A stretch of 64,000 nt of DNA from Bacillota bacterium (lineage in GTDB: Bacteria; Bacillota; Clostridia; Lachnospirales; Lachnospiraceae). This document shows, one piece after another, positions 9,904 through 18,870 of the stretch. Within the stretch, counting starts at the first letter, position 1. Each line of letters starts with the position of its first letter. Below the pieces are notes generated by a model. It saw nothing but the letters and a program-made list of their open reading frames with translations, made no database searches and was not told the DNA's origin. Position numbers and translations under genes: made by a program. The stretch is taken from the NCBI GenBank assembly GCA_023418475.1, contig JAEZZO010000029.1:62001-126000 (forward strand). Direction: 5' to 3'.

Positions 9904-10583
9904 TCGTTATCCTCAAATAGATATCCCACACCCCAGACTGTTTTGATATATTGTGGGTCCTCCGGATTATTCTCGATCATCTGGCGTAGATGCCTAATAT
10001 GTACATTCAAGGTTCCATCTTCTATATAATGGTCCTGCCATACGCTTGAAAATAATTCTTCCTTCGGAATCACCCTATTCTTATTCTCCATAAGGTATTT
10101 TAATAATTTATATTCCATGTTCTTGAGCTTCATCGGAGTCTGCTTCACGATTACCTGTCTGAAATTATGATCCAGCCTGATTGCTGCCCCGGTTGAGGCG
10201 GAAGCCATTGCTTTGCTGCTATCATATCGTTTCAGTATCGCCTTCACCTTTGCTAATAATATAGTAAGGCTGTAGGGTTTAGTGATATAATCATCTCCAC
10301 CAATATTGAGTGCGGTCAGAATATCGTCGTCGCTTGTTCGGGCACTGATAAATAGAATTGGAAAGTCAGATGATTTTCTGATCGTTTTACACAATTCAAA
10401 GCCGGACTGACCATTCAGATTAATATCTAGAAGCAATAAATCGATCGTGTTCTCGGAAAGAAATTTCACCGCTGCCTCATAGCTTGTTACATAGGCACAA
10501 CTAACATCAAACATGTTAAGGTACTCGCTGGTTGTTTGTCCGATTATTTCTTCATCATCTACGATCAGGCACGTATAATTCAT
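9900..10583 (-). CDS. OmpR/PhoB-family response regulator
   Basis: About 227 residues. The receiver domain has acidic residues DDEE near the N terminus, the phospho-acceptor aspartate in LLLLDINLNG and the conserved lysine in YITKPYS. The C-terminal winged helix ends in VWGVGYLFED. The ATG at 10581-10583 is preferred because GGAGG lies 6-8 bases upstream; the in-frame ATG 12 bases earlier would contain that ribosome site. It forms an operon with the kinase 3' of it. Transcription probably starts near 10804 from the promoter at 10811-10839, leaving a leader of about 220 bases with a hairpin. Confidence 0.94.
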   Translation of the reverse strand: MNYTCLIVDDEEIIGQTTSEYLNMFDVSCAYVTSYEAAVKFLSENTIDLLLLDINLNGQSGFELCKTIRKSSDFPILFISARTSDDDILTALNIGGDDYITKPYSLTILLAKVKAILKRYDSSKAMASASTGAAIRLDHNFRQVIVKQTPMKLKNMEYKLLKYLMENKNRVIPKEELFSSVWQDHYIEDGTLNVHIRHLRQMIENNPEDPQYIKTVWGVGYLFEDNE

Positions 10584-10621
10584 AAAATCCTCCATCCTGC
10601 CACCAGGCTATATAACTACAC

Positions 10622-10652
10622 ACCGAAAAGCATATAAGTACTTTTCGTCGGT
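10622..10652. repeat. Hairpin in leader of the two-component operon
   Basis: The arms CCGAAAAG and CTTTTCGTCGG flank about 10 bases. The design (GAAAAGCAT..., then a second pyrimidine-rich block) resembles the stretch at 46830-46890 and may belong to the same dispersed repeat group. It lies about 40-70 bases ahead of the response-regulator start, in its presumed 5' leader. Confidence 0.4.
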
Positions 10653-10810
10653 TTAAAATTCTTCTCATTTCAATCTCCACCATCTGCCGTCGTAGTGGTA
10701 TAGAAATCCTAAGATAAATATTTGTTATACCTTCTATGTTTACTATCAAATAATTGTTTTCTATATCTCCTATTTACTTCTTTATAATCAAGTAAATCCA
10801 GATTAACTTA

Positions 10811-10839
10811 ATTATCGGAAAGTTAAAGTAGTCTGTCAA
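10811..10839 (-). promoter_or_regulatory. Promoter for the response regulator/kinase operon
   Basis: On the minus strand TTGACA (10834-10839) and GATAAT (10811-10816) are separated by exactly 17 bases, a near-consensus housekeeping promoter. Transcription would begin near 10804 and give a leader of about 220 bases before the response regulator start. Confidence 0.65.
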
Positions 10840-10988
10840 GGTAAAATTTATATAAGGTATGGGATTGAGGCATTTTATTACAAATGAAGAGTTGTTTAGG
10901 ATGTATTAATGTAATATCCGAGGGTAGATACATAAAGAAAAAGCAGGAACATAAATACACATAGAATTGTATCTTAATTATTTTTCTT

Positions 10989-11210
10989 TTACTTGTAAAC
11001 TTTTTTAAGTTTTTGGAGCTCTTCTTCCTGCTCAACCCAATTTTCTACATATCCGCATTTACAACAAACATATCGTATTACGGGGATTTTCCCAAAAAGA
11101 GTTACCGTCGTGGTATAAATGTTGTTACCGCTGGCATGCCGGTTTGGCTGATCCGGAATTCGAAGGATATCATTTGACCCGCATTTAGGGCAGATTTTTG
11201 TGTTCTTCAT
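10989..11210 (-). CDS. Small zinc-ribbon protein
   Basis: 73 residues with two knuckles, CPKCG near the N terminus and CCKCG in the second half, spaced as in a zinc ribbon. The C terminus is charged and helical (EQEEELQKLKKVYK). A clear AGGAGG ribosome site precedes the ATG. The function cannot be inferred beyond metal binding, perhaps protein or nucleic acid interaction. It follows the hypothetical gene at 11338-11673 in the same direction with a 127-base gap. Confidence 0.7.
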   Translation of the reverse strand: MKNTKICPKCGSNDILRIPDQPNRHASGNNIYTTTVTLFGKIPVIRYVCCKCGYVENWVEQEEELQKLKKVYK

Positions 11211-11337
11211 AGCTAACCTCCTGTTCTATCTTCTTTATTTAACACCATTTCAGCGCTGTTTTTGCGCATTCTAAGTTTGTGTGCGTAGTACAGGCATAAA
11301 CTTTCTAAGTGAAAATGATTTTTCTTTCACTCTCATA

Positions 11338-11673
11338 CTATTTATAGATTTCATCCTTATGCAGTCGTTTCTTCTCTTCCTCTGCTTCAGACGTGTCAGC
11401 TTTTGCTTTTGTTTCCGTGGCTTGTTTCTGCATTTTAATTGCAATATCTACTTTATCCAATAAAGCATGCCATTGTTTTTCAGACATCTTAATATTCTTC
11501 TCTTGATCGTTTTCTAAGTCTTCCTCCAGCTTCTCTTTGATTTTCCCTTGCCAGTTCAATACTTCATTCTTAAAAGCATCAGCTATATTCACCTCCATGC
11601 TTTCACCTTTATTATCCACTTTTTTTGATAACGCAGTCCTATCACAGTATTTATTTAATTCTGTTATTTCCAT
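11338..11673 (-). CDS. Hypothetical charged helical protein
   Basis: 111 residues, rich in Lys and Glu, mostly helical and possibly coiled-coil, with no membrane segment and no motif I recognise. The start is supported by GGAGGAG 11 bases upstream. The C-terminal 30 residues (KAKADTSEAEEEKK region) are low-complexity and charged. It may be co-transcribed with the zinc-ribbon gene downstream. Confidence 0.6.
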   Translation of the reverse strand: MEITELNKYCDRTALSKKVDNKGESMEVNIADAFKNEVLNWQGKIKEKLEEDLENDQEKNIKMSEKQWHALLDKVDIAIKMQKQATETKAKADTSEAEEEKKRLHKDEIYK

Positions 11674-11780
11674 AGCAGCAATTCTCCTCCTTTATTCATG
11701 CCGATCATAATAAATGATTATTTGTTTTTATTATCGGCATAAATCTAACTTATGTTTATATACCGCTTTGTCCTTTCCGT

Positions 11781-12647
11781 TTAATAAATATCCTCGTTAA
11801 CATATTTCTGAAAGAAAGGCGGGACCTTATTTTCATCAATTTCATGAGTTGCAATGGGTTCATTAAGAATTTTTCTAATATTATATCCACCCTTTACAGG
11901 GAAAAACTTTAAAAACCGATAATAGATTGCACCGTTCGGACAAGCATATACACATCTCATACAATTGGTACAGGATAGTGAAAATTTGATTTTTCCATTT
12001 TTACGTACAATATTATCCATAGGACAATTTCGAATACAGGTACCACACCCGGAGCAGGCACTATTAACAGCCATATCTTTTCCTGTCAGCCGCAAAATGT
12101 CTGCAAATACACGTCTTGCAAGCCCCATTTCAATCCGGAGCTTTGCATCTGTTTTTAATCTCCTTATTTTTCCTTCCAATACCTCTTGGCACAGAATCGC
12201 TGTCTTTCTCACAGTAGCTTCGTATAGCTGCCTTACAATTTTATCCTCAAAGCGGGAAGTCCAATTACTGCTGATTGCAAATATTCTTTCATAGAATACA
12301 TCATATCCCCGTTTCGTAAGTTCTTTTATAATTGGTCTTGATGCATTATAATTAACTGGTGCAACTCCTCCTGCTGTCCGGAAAACGAATACTTTCCTGC
12401 CTTTGCCTTCTGGAAACTGCTTTAGGAATTTTCTAACAATATAAGGCGTTCCAAAACCAATCACAGGACAGCTTATACCAATCATATCATAATTAGACAG
12501 GTCAAGCTGCCTGCGTTCCTTCGCTATATCCTCTATTCGAAGTAAACTGACTTTATTTCCCTGGTTAGCCAGTCCCTCCTTAATCAAATCTGCAACAATT
12601 TCTGTATTCCCAGTGCCGGAAAAATAATATACCGCAATTTTATTCAT
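11781..12647 (-). CDS. EFR1-type flavodoxin-ferredoxin fusion protein
   Basis: About 288 residues. The N-terminal flavodoxin fold has the FMN phosphate loop SGTGNTE at about 10-16. The C-terminal part carries two 4Fe-4S motifs, CSGCGTCIRNCP and CTNCMRCVYACP, followed by a basic tail. Proteins of this kind transfer electrons in the cytoplasm of anaerobes; the partner is unknown. The start at 12645-12647 overlaps the stop of the upstream membrane-protein gene (ATGA), replacing a longer frame, and AAAGGA precedes it. The operon lies divergent from a TetR gene, which suggests repression by that regulator and perhaps a redox or xenobiotic stress role. Confidence 0.88.
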   Translation of the reverse strand: MNKIAVYYFSGTGNTEIVADLIKEGLANQGNKVSLLRIEDIAKERRQLDLSNYDMIGISCPVIGFGTPYIVRKFLKQFPEGKGRKVFVFRTAGGVAPVNYNASRPIIKELTKRGYDVFYERIFAISSNWTSRFEDKIVRQLYEATVRKTAILCQEVLEGKIRRLKTDAKLRIEMGLARRVFADILRLTGKDMAVNSACSGCGTCIRNCPMDNIVRKNGKIKFSLSCTNCMRCVYACPNGAIYYRFLKFFPVKGGYNIRKILNEPIATHEIDENKVPPFFQKYVNEDIY

Positions 12648-13180
12648 ACAGCGTGTCCTTTCTTTACCAATCGAATGGCCAACACAAACAGTAAAGCAGC
12701 CAACCACAACCATAAAGCAACAAATTTTAATTGCGTAATGATAGATAAAAGTCTGGCCGGTATATAGAATTCCTTTGGCAAATAAATCATGAAAGCCATT
12801 ATAATGATGTTTTCAAAATAATCAAAACCTGCCCTTAGGTAGGATAATGATAGGAAATATCGCATTCTGCTCTTTCGCAGAGATTTACCGATGGCACATT
12901 TCATCAGATAATCCTGTAAAACAAAAAAGCTGGTAATAAATATGAGATCGTCCACCAATATTTTCTGATAAACTGCCCTTCCCTCTTCACCTAAATCAAC
13001 GAGTAATTGATAGCACGAAGTAGTGCTATATCCAAACCTCATATCAAGGGTTTCTGCCCCTTTACTATAAATCATGAAATCATGTTCATATAACTTCATC
13101 AGATATAGGGTAATAAGAAAAATTATGGCAGCCAGAATGCTTAGCCTATTTGATGTAATTATGTTTGTTCTTGGTTTCAT
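12644..13180 (-). CDS. Hypothetical four-helix membrane protein
   Basis: 178 residues with hydrophobic segments at about 12-30, 82-100, 115-135 and 150-172. The stretch between helices 1 and 2 (about 45-75) is probably extracytoplasmic. I do not recognise the family. AAAGGAATCTCAA precedes the ATG. The stop overlaps the start of the flavodoxin/ferredoxin gene by 4 bases, so the pair is made together. The gene faces the TetR regulator across 250 bases carrying several palindromes. Confidence 0.7.
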   Translation of the reverse strand: MKPRTNIITSNRLSILAAIIFLITLYLMKLYEHDFMIYSKGAETLDMRFGYSTTSCYQLLVDLGEEGRAVYQKILVDDLIFITSFFVLQDYLMKCAIGKSLRKSRMRYFLSLSYLRAGFDYFENIIIMAFMIYLPKEFYIPARLLSIITQLKFVALWLWLAALLFVLAIRLVKKGHAV

Positions 13181-13312
13181 TTGAGATTCCTTTTCAATCT
13201 TTATTTTGTGATAAAGTAAGCGCAGCTTACCTCTGAACCAAATAGGCTTCCAGTTTCCACCTCTGGTTTTTCTACGAAAACATTAATATGTACATTGACA
13301 GAATTATTTCAG

Positions 13313-13391
13313 CAATGTATGCTTACATTGTACGCTCTACACTGCCAGTGATATTTTATACCGTTGGTATATTGATTATACCGTCAGTATA
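13313..13391. promoter_or_regulatory. Four palindromes between divergent genes, probable TetR operators
   Basis: CAATGTA-TGCT-TACATTG (13313-13330), CACTG-C-CAGTG (13340-13350), TATACC-GTT-GGTATA (13357-13371) and TATAC-CGTCA-GTATA (13377-13391). The last three have centres about 19-20 bases apart, close to two helical turns. A candidate promoter for the TetR gene (TTGGTA 13364-13369, TATACT 13388-13393, 18-base spacer) overlaps the last two. This arrangement fits autoregulation and control of the divergent operon. Confidence 0.6.
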
Positions 13392-13432
13392 CTTTTGTTT
13401 ATTTAAATTGTCAAGTGAAAGGATAAGAATAT

Positions 13433-14080
13433 ATGGAAGAACTTACGAGACGCGAAAGGGAAAGAAAGGTCAGAGAAGAGGAAATTATCAGCGCTGCCGA
13501 GAAACTATTTTTTGAGAAAGGTTTTCATGACACATCAATGGATGAAATTGCGAAAGAGGCACAGTTTACCAAGAAGACCTTATATCAATATTTTATTAAT
13601 AAAGAAGATTTATATTTTACCGTTGCTGCAAGAGCCATGCAAATGTTGATCACATATTTTGAAAAAGGTATAGAAAACGGCACTTCTGGACTGGATAAAA
13701 TCAGGTTGTTAAGTGAAGCCTATTACGATTATTACAAAGACTATCCGTTAAGCTTTCGTCTGATGAATTATTGCCAATTTATCCAGACTCCAAGAGAAGA
13801 CATTTCCCATTATTATCGAATTTCAGATGGAAAGAATAAATTATTTCAGTATTTTACTGATGTTTTCGAAGAAGGCAAGGCTGATGGGAGTATACGCAAG
13901 GACTTGAATACAAAAGACACTGTTCTTTCTCTCTTTCTCTTAATTACAGGTTTTTTTAGCCGCTTTGCGGAGCTAAAAAAAATCGATATTGATAAAGATA
14001 ATAAGAATCATGAGCAATTTATTTCATCGACGTTAAATTTAATAGAACATGCTCTCATAACTGAGAATAGCGTAAAATAA
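13433..14080 (+). CDS. TetR-family transcriptional regulator
   Basis: 215 residues. The N-terminal helix-turn-helix (about 17-65) has the family hallmarks AAEKLFFEKGF, TSMDEIAKEA and KKTLYQYFINKEDLYF. The C-terminal ligand domain (about 80-210) is helical and not recognisable to ligand class. An AAGGATAAG ribosome site precedes the ATG. It is divergent from the membrane protein and flavodoxin/ferredoxin operon, its likely target, with tandem palindromes in the gap that also cover its own promoter. Confidence 0.93.
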   Translation: MEELTRRERERKVREEEIISAAEKLFFEKGFHDTSMDEIAKEAQFTKKTLYQYFINKEDLYFTVAARAMQMLITYFEKGIENGTSGLDKIRLLSEAYYDYYKDYPLSFRLMNYCQFIQTPREDISHYYRISDGKNKLFQYFTDVFEEGKADGSIRKDLNTKDTVLSLFLLITGFFSRFAELKKIDIDKDNKNHEQFISSTLNLIEHALITENSVK

Positions 14081-14113
14081 AAGAGCAACAAAGGAAAATG
14101 TCTTAGTCGTCAC

Positions 14114-14150
14114 AAAAAACAGGAAGCTCAAATGAATCGAGTTTCCTGTT
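14114..14150 (-). terminator. Intrinsic terminator of the WYL regulator gene
   Basis: Arms of 12 bp (AACAGGAAGCTC and GAGTTTCCTGTT, one wobble pair) with a 9-base loop. On the minus strand the stem is followed by TTTTTT. It lies 47 bases beyond the stop at 14197. The stem may also serve the convergent TetR gene ending at 14080, though the plus-strand side lacks a T-run. Confidence 0.75.
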
Positions 14151-14196
14151 GCTAAAAATCAACTGTACTTATTTTATATGTTGCTTCCGGTTTCTT

Positions 14197-15141
14197 CTAA
14201 GAATGATACAATTGAATACTGTTTTTCAATATACTTCTTGCCCTTACTATCATTTCTTCAGGATATAATATCTGTCCGTAACACAGTAAAGCTCTTATAT
14301 CTTCTTCTGCCACGTCCTTTCGATGTAAATCAATCATTGCAATAATAGAATTTCCTTCCTTTTTTATACCTATCAAATCATAACTTTTTAATATTAACCC
14401 AAAAGATTTATCTAATTTAACCTCAACCGGGTAATACTCATTTTCTTTTCTACTCTCTTTAAAAGCTTTCGATGAGAAAGACCAATAGCTCTTAAGCACA
14501 AATTTTTCTGGTATTACAAAAAACTCCTGAAGTAAAGTAATACAATTCATTCTGGAACAGTTAAATGTCCTAATTTCCTGCCTCAAATAGCAAAAAGCTA
14601 TTAAATACCATGTAGTATATTTTAATACCAAACCATAAGGAGCAATGATTCTATCTGATTTGGTCCCATTACTTTGGGTATATTGTATGCTTAGCTTCTG
14701 ATTTAAGAATAATGCCTTCATTATCGTTTGCAAATCTATTTCTGTTGAGGTATCTTCCCACCAGCTTTTTGTATCAATTATAATTTTCTGTTTACTTTCC
14801 TCACTTAACCTTTCCCTGCTCCTGTACTTTAATTTCATTCCGCTTTCGAGTGCATTAACAAGCCTTTCCTGCTCCGGCATAGCATATAGATGAGCAATTA
14901 ACGTCTTTAGTGTAGCATCCGATTGGTCAAGATTTAATTGATAGCCCGGAGCAAAAGTAATCCCCCCATTTTGCCCGGTTGTTGTGATAATGGGATACCC
15001 TGCTTCACATAAAGCATCAATATCTCTATAGATTGTTCGGCTAGATACCTCAAGAGCTTCTGCCATATCATGAGCCTTTACTTTTCCCTCTTGGTCTATT
15101 TTGATTAAGATACGAATGAAACGATGTATTCTCACAAACAT
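14197..15141 (-). CDS. HTH/WYL-domain transcriptional regulator (YafY/DeoR type)
   Basis: 314 residues. The N-terminal winged helix (about 1-60) has KAHDMAEALEVSSRTIYRDIDAL. The WYL region at about 145-205 contains YGLVLKYTTWYLIAFC, where the family has its W-Y-L triad, followed by a WCX-like C-terminal domain. Such proteins sense small ligands and usually control a neighbour. It is divergent from a Gfo/Idh/MocA oxidoreductase across 74 bases holding a 9-bp-arm palindrome, so autorepression and control of that gene are likely. Confidence 0.9.
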   Translation of the reverse strand: MFVRIHRFIRILIKIDQEGKVKAHDMAEALEVSSRTIYRDIDALCEAGYPIITTTGQNGGITFAPGYQLNLDQSDATLKTLIAHLYAMPEQERLVNALESGMKLKYRSRERLSEESKQKIIIDTKSWWEDTSTEIDLQTIMKALFLNQKLSIQYTQSNGTKSDRIIAPYGLVLKYTTWYLIAFCYLRQEIRTFNCSRMNCITLLQEFFVIPEKFVLKSYWSFSSKAFKESRKENEYYPVEVKLDKSFGLILKSYDLIGIKKEGNSIIAMIDLHRKDVAEEDIRALLCYGQILYPEEMIVRARSILKNSIQLYHS

Positions 15142-15148
15142 TTCTCCT

Positions 15149-15172
15149 TTTATGACATACAGGTGTCATAAA
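15149..15172. promoter_or_regulatory. Palindromic operator between WYL regulator and oxidoreductase
   Basis: TTTATGACA at 15149-15157 and TGTCATAAA at 15164-15172 form perfect 9-bp arms around a 6-base centre. It starts 8 bases from the regulator start codon and lies about 45 bases upstream of the oxidoreductase start, ideal for control of both divergent genes. Confidence 0.7.
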
Positions 15173-15215
15173 TAATTTATTACTATGAATATATCAAAAA
15201 AAAGGAGAAATCACA

Positions 15216-16151
15216 ATGCATATTGGAATATTAGGAACAGGATTTGGTAAATATCATGGAGATCTTTACAAAAAAATTAACACATCCATTCATTTAACCT
15301 TTTGGGGTCGAGATGAGGAGAAATTAAAAAAGATCCAATCAGAGTTACATTGCGATTATACTACAGATATCAATGAATTTTTCGCAAATAATACCTTTGA
15401 TTTTATTGATATCTGTCTACCTTCACAATTACATGCAGAATATGCTTTGAAAGCTCTAAGGAGTAACCATTCGGTATTTTTAGAAACCCCTGCAGTAACC
15501 TCAATCGAAGAAAGTTTCGAGATAATGAAAGCTGCAAAGGAAACCGGAAAAAAAGTTCTAGTAGACATGTTCTTACGATATGATCCTTATTACCGGTTGC
15601 TTTATGACCTAAGCAAAAGCAAAAAATATGGTGCTCTTAAACATCTTTCGATCTTTCGAAAAACACCTCCGATATGGGGCGCACTCGGTAGTGATAAAAT
15701 TTCTACAGCACTAATGATTCATGATTTAGATTTTGCAACATGGCTCGGAAAAGAACTAAAGATAATTGCCTTTGATGTTGTAACAACCCCCGATAATTCC
15801 GGAGCGGTTATTGATTGCCTGTTATCAGATAATTCATTAAAAATTCATGTTAACGGAAACTCAATGTTATCAATGGGTGCTCCTTTTTCGATTGGATATG
15901 AGGCTACCTTTGAAAATGCATCGATCAATTACTATGAAAAATCATTTAAAGATGCTAACGAAAGTGAGTGTTATATTTATTCTGACGGAAAAAAGGAGAA
16001 AATCACCTATCAGCTGGAAGAGCACTGTATGGCTCTCTTAAGAGCAGTCATCAAGGATTTTAATAAGGAAAAAGAAAGCGGCTTAGCAATTGGAAATGCC
16101 CTGACTTCTCTTTCTATTGCCTTTGCATTGACCAATTCGACAAAAAACTAA
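15216..16151 (+). CDS. Gfo/Idh/MocA-family oxidoreductase
   Basis: 311 residues. The N-terminal Rossmann fold begins at residue 1 with IGILGTGFGKYH, a GxGxxG-type dinucleotide loop, and contains FIDICLPSQLHAEYALKAL. The catalytic-region block is VFLETPAVTS, where many members have EKP, so the usual active-site lysine is replaced by threonine. That change could affect activity. The C-terminal sheet domain follows. These enzymes oxidise or reduce sugars, inositols or amino acid derivatives with NAD(P). The substrate is not predictable. AAGGAG is placed well before the ATG, and the gene appears monocistronic and under the divergent WYL regulator. Confidence 0.87.
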   Translation: MHIGILGTGFGKYHGDLYKKINTSIHLTFWGRDEEKLKKIQSELHCDYTTDINEFFANNTFDFIDICLPSQLHAEYALKALRSNHSVFLETPAVTSIEESFEIMKAAKETGKKVLVDMFLRYDPYYRLLYDLSKSKKYGALKHLSIFRKTPPIWGALGSDKISTALMIHDLDFATWLGKELKIIAFDVVTTPDNSGAVIDCLLSDNSLKIHVNGNSMLSMGAPFSIGYEATFENASINYYEKSFKDANESECYIYSDGKKEKITYQLEEHCMALLRAVIKDFNKEKESGLAIGNALTSLSIAFALTNSTKN

Positions 16152-16300
16152 GGAATTTGAATCAAATCATTATCTTTCATACCTTGCTTTACTTTCATTT
16201 TTTCTCAGTACGGAACAGCTTATTTCTGTAATTGCGTCCCATACTTATTTGGCTAATCCGCTGTTCTTTTAGTATATCTTTCTCCAGTTTGTATCTTTAC

Positions 16301-16349
16301 AAGGCAGGTGTAGTAAAGTCGGTTGTTGCGCTATTGGTACACCTGCCTT
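16301..16349. repeat. Large perfect stem-loop between convergent genes
   Basis: AAGGCAGGTGTA (16301-16312) and TACACCTGCCTT (16338-16349) form a perfect 12-bp stem around a 25-base loop. It sits between the oxidoreductase stop (16151) and the convergent permease stop (16390). There is no T-run on either side, so it may be a poor terminator, an mRNA 3' stabiliser or a repeat unit. Confidence 0.55.
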
Positions 16350-16389
16350 ATCATAATTTGTATTTATCCTAATACTGCTAGTTCGATCA

Positions 16390-18870
16390 TTATTCAACAG
16401 TATCAATAGACTCCACAATACTCCTCTTCACAATCTGATGTAACGGGATACAGGTTGCAGCCAGGCAGGCCATAATCGATATCACAGCTGCCTGCAGAAC
16501 AGAAACGACAGGAAAAGCTACGAATGCAAGCTGATCGGTTGCTGCTGCTCCTGCGAAGATGGTACAGATATATCCCGCTATGGCACCGGCAGCGCTTGCT
16601 ATGATACCGTAATAGGCGCCCTCCCACAGAAAGGTCTTATAAAGGCTCGCCGTACTCATCCCAATAGCACGCTGCATTCCGATTTCATTGATGCGGGTAT
16701 GAATACTGGTATAGGTTGTATTGATTATATTCAATAGCCCAATCAGTCCGATAAATAGTATCAGGCCCCAGGCAAGCAGCTCAATCTGTTGATAGCTCTC
16801 CTCCAATTGTTGATCGGTTTTTTGATAGGAAAGCCATCTGCTGCCAGCTGTTTGATTACAGATTTTCTCTATCTTTTGTTCCACTGACTGCTTATTAGCT
16901 CCTTCTTTTAAAACTGGATACAACTCTGAATATGTGTTTTTTCCTGTTAGCTGATCATAAACAGTATCAAAAACCACCACCTGAATTCCATTGGTAAAGC
17001 CCTGATTTTCTAATCCTACCGCATCGCAGTTTCCGAGTACCTTTAGTTTTCTATGAGCAACAGAAATCGTATCCTTTGCAAGAAAAGAGGTAATTTTAGC
17101 TTGTTTCCCTTCGTAAGATATCGCGATAGGATTCTTTACCAGGCATGCCTTCCCATCCTTTAGCTCTTTCATATTCTCTTTCGTTAGTGATGGCATAAGT
17201 ACTTTCAGCCGTTCTATATCGACGCCTATAATTTGCAGTGTTTCACTCGGCTGAAGCTGAAAGTCGGTTTCAATTGGCAGAGTATTGTTATCCTTTTGCA
17301 TATAGATACTGTATTTCAAAGTGTATAGGGACGAAACTCCCTCCTGTGATTTTAAATTTTCCATAACAGAAGGATCAAAGCCCAATGTCTCATTAGCAAT
17401 ACAATAATCCCCCAAATGAAGCTTTTGAATATCCCGTGAGGTGTCCAGCAATTTTGAAAACGATTGGAGAGCCACAAATACCGTAATACTCATTACCAGC
17501 GAAAGGATTGTGATTGTGGTCCGCCCGATATTTCGTTTCAGGTTAAGCCTTGCAAAAAATGGTTCAAAATGGTTGATTTGCTTCTCCTTGCGATTCTTTC
17601 TTTTCACTTTACCAGAGGTAGTATTCATTGCGACGGTCGGAGAGACTTTCGCAGCGTAATGCGCCGCAGGCATGGCGGCAAGGAAAGAAAACAGTAAAGT
17701 AACTGCACAGCTGATTAGCAGCGGAAGAAGTTTTCCCGTACTGTTCTGTGTAATCAAAGTTTCAAGCTCTACTTTATTTTGCACCATAAAGATTTCCGGA
17801 GAAAACAGGCCTGTAGCTGCCTTTGTAATTCCACCAGCCGACAGGATACCGAAAGCAACACCGATCGGAATACCAATCAGGCACAGCAGGATAAGTTGCT
17901 CTGAAACCAGGCAGTAAAGCTGCTTTTGCCGACCACCAAGAGCACGTAGCGTTCCGAATTCTTTCATTCGCTTGTTCACCACAATTTTTAGAATATTATA
18001 GATGACGAGACCTGCTGCCATCAAAACCAGGAAACCAATTAACATACCCGTAGCCAGCATGTAGAAAAAACCGTTACTTTCCTTAGAGGAATTGTCATCC
18101 TTATCATATTTGATCCCAAGTGCATCCAGATAGAGCCAATTATATTGAATACGGCTGGCAGGAAGTCCAACCATAGTAGCAAGGGAATCCACGGTCAGTT
18201 GAAAATTATGTTTCTCCTTCGTACAAAAATCTGTGGAATAGAGCTTATATTTTTCTGGCAGGTATTTTATATTACTTCCCTGTCCGGCAATTCCAGTAAC
18301 AATTCCGGAGACATAGGTGAGATAATTACTTTTTAGTATCCCGCACAAGGTAAACTCTTCTTTGTATTGATACGCCACTTGTGTATCCTGCTCAAGCGAA
18401 ATACTTAAGTCAAGCGTAATCGTATCACCGATATCACCTGAAAAATTCAAATAGCCGAGCGCATCCTCGGGCAGTGCTATTTCTCTTGCTCTCTGCGGAA
18501 GGCGTCCCTTCTTGAGCTGCGATACGGATGGATAGATGGATAGATCCCGTCCATCATATTCTCTGAGCTGTAAAGACATCCCACTGCTTTTTAAACTTAC
18601 CGTGCCAAGGCAGATATTGCTGCCGGTAAAGGAGAGACGCTTGTCTTTCTCAAGGACTATCCTTTGCTTCTCGGTCAGATTATGAAACGTCGCATATCGA
18701 TAACCATTTAACATACCGGCCTGCTGTTCCCGCAGAGCCTTAAGAATTCCCCAGGACTGACCTATTACTGTTGTCATCATTGTGGAAAGAATAATTGCGA
18801 TTAGAATGAGCGTACTCGTAAGTTTTTGAGTGATGAGCTCCTTCCACGCCAGTGTATGATAGGATTTCAT
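16390..18870 (-). CDS. FtsX-family ABC transporter permease (two FtsX units)
   Basis: 826 residues. An N-terminal helix (about 17-40), an extracytoplasmic domain, three helices with the FtsX pattern around 270-400, a second N-terminal-like helix near 450, another extracytoplasmic domain, and three C-terminal helices around 700-815 (LLAWGLILFIGLIGLLNII and onward). The last part (MQRAIGMSTASLYKTFLWEG) is typical MacB/FtsX. It overlaps the ATPase gene by 4 bases. The upstream two-component pair suggests an envelope-stress or peptide-resistance role, similar to the module at 2.8-10.6 kb but not closely alike in sequence. Confidence 0.9.
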   Translation of the reverse strand: MKSYHTLAWKELITQKLTSTLILIAIILSTMMTTVIGQSWGILKALREQQAGMLNGYRYATFHNLTEKQRIVLEKDKRLSFTGSNICLGTVSLKSSGMSLQLREYDGRDLSIYPSVSQLKKGRLPQRAREIALPEDALGYLNFSGDIGDTITLDLSISLEQDTQVAYQYKEEFTLCGILKSNYLTYVSGIVTGIAGQGSNIKYLPEKYKLYSTDFCTKEKHNFQLTVDSLATMVGLPASRIQYNWLYLDALGIKYDKDDNSSKESNGFFYMLATGMLIGFLVLMAAGLVIYNILKIVVNKRMKEFGTLRALGGRQKQLYCLVSEQLILLCLIGIPIGVAFGILSAGGITKAATGLFSPEIFMVQNKVELETLITQNSTGKLLPLLISCAVTLLFSFLAAMPAAHYAAKVSPTVAMNTTSGKVKRKNRKEKQINHFEPFFARLNLKRNIGRTTITILSLVMSITVFVALQSFSKLLDTSRDIQKLHLGDYCIANETLGFDPSVMENLKSQEGVSSLYTLKYSIYMQKDNNTLPIETDFQLQPSETLQIIGVDIERLKVLMPSLTKENMKELKDGKACLVKNPIAISYEGKQAKITSFLAKDTISVAHRKLKVLGNCDAVGLENQGFTNGIQVVVFDTVYDQLTGKNTYSELYPVLKEGANKQSVEQKIEKICNQTAGSRWLSYQKTDQQLEESYQQIELLAWGLILFIGLIGLLNIINTTYTSIHTRINEIGMQRAIGMSTASLYKTFLWEGAYYGIIASAAGAIAGYICTIFAGAAATDQLAFVAFPVVSVLQAAVISIMACLAATCIPLHQIVKRSIVESIDTVE

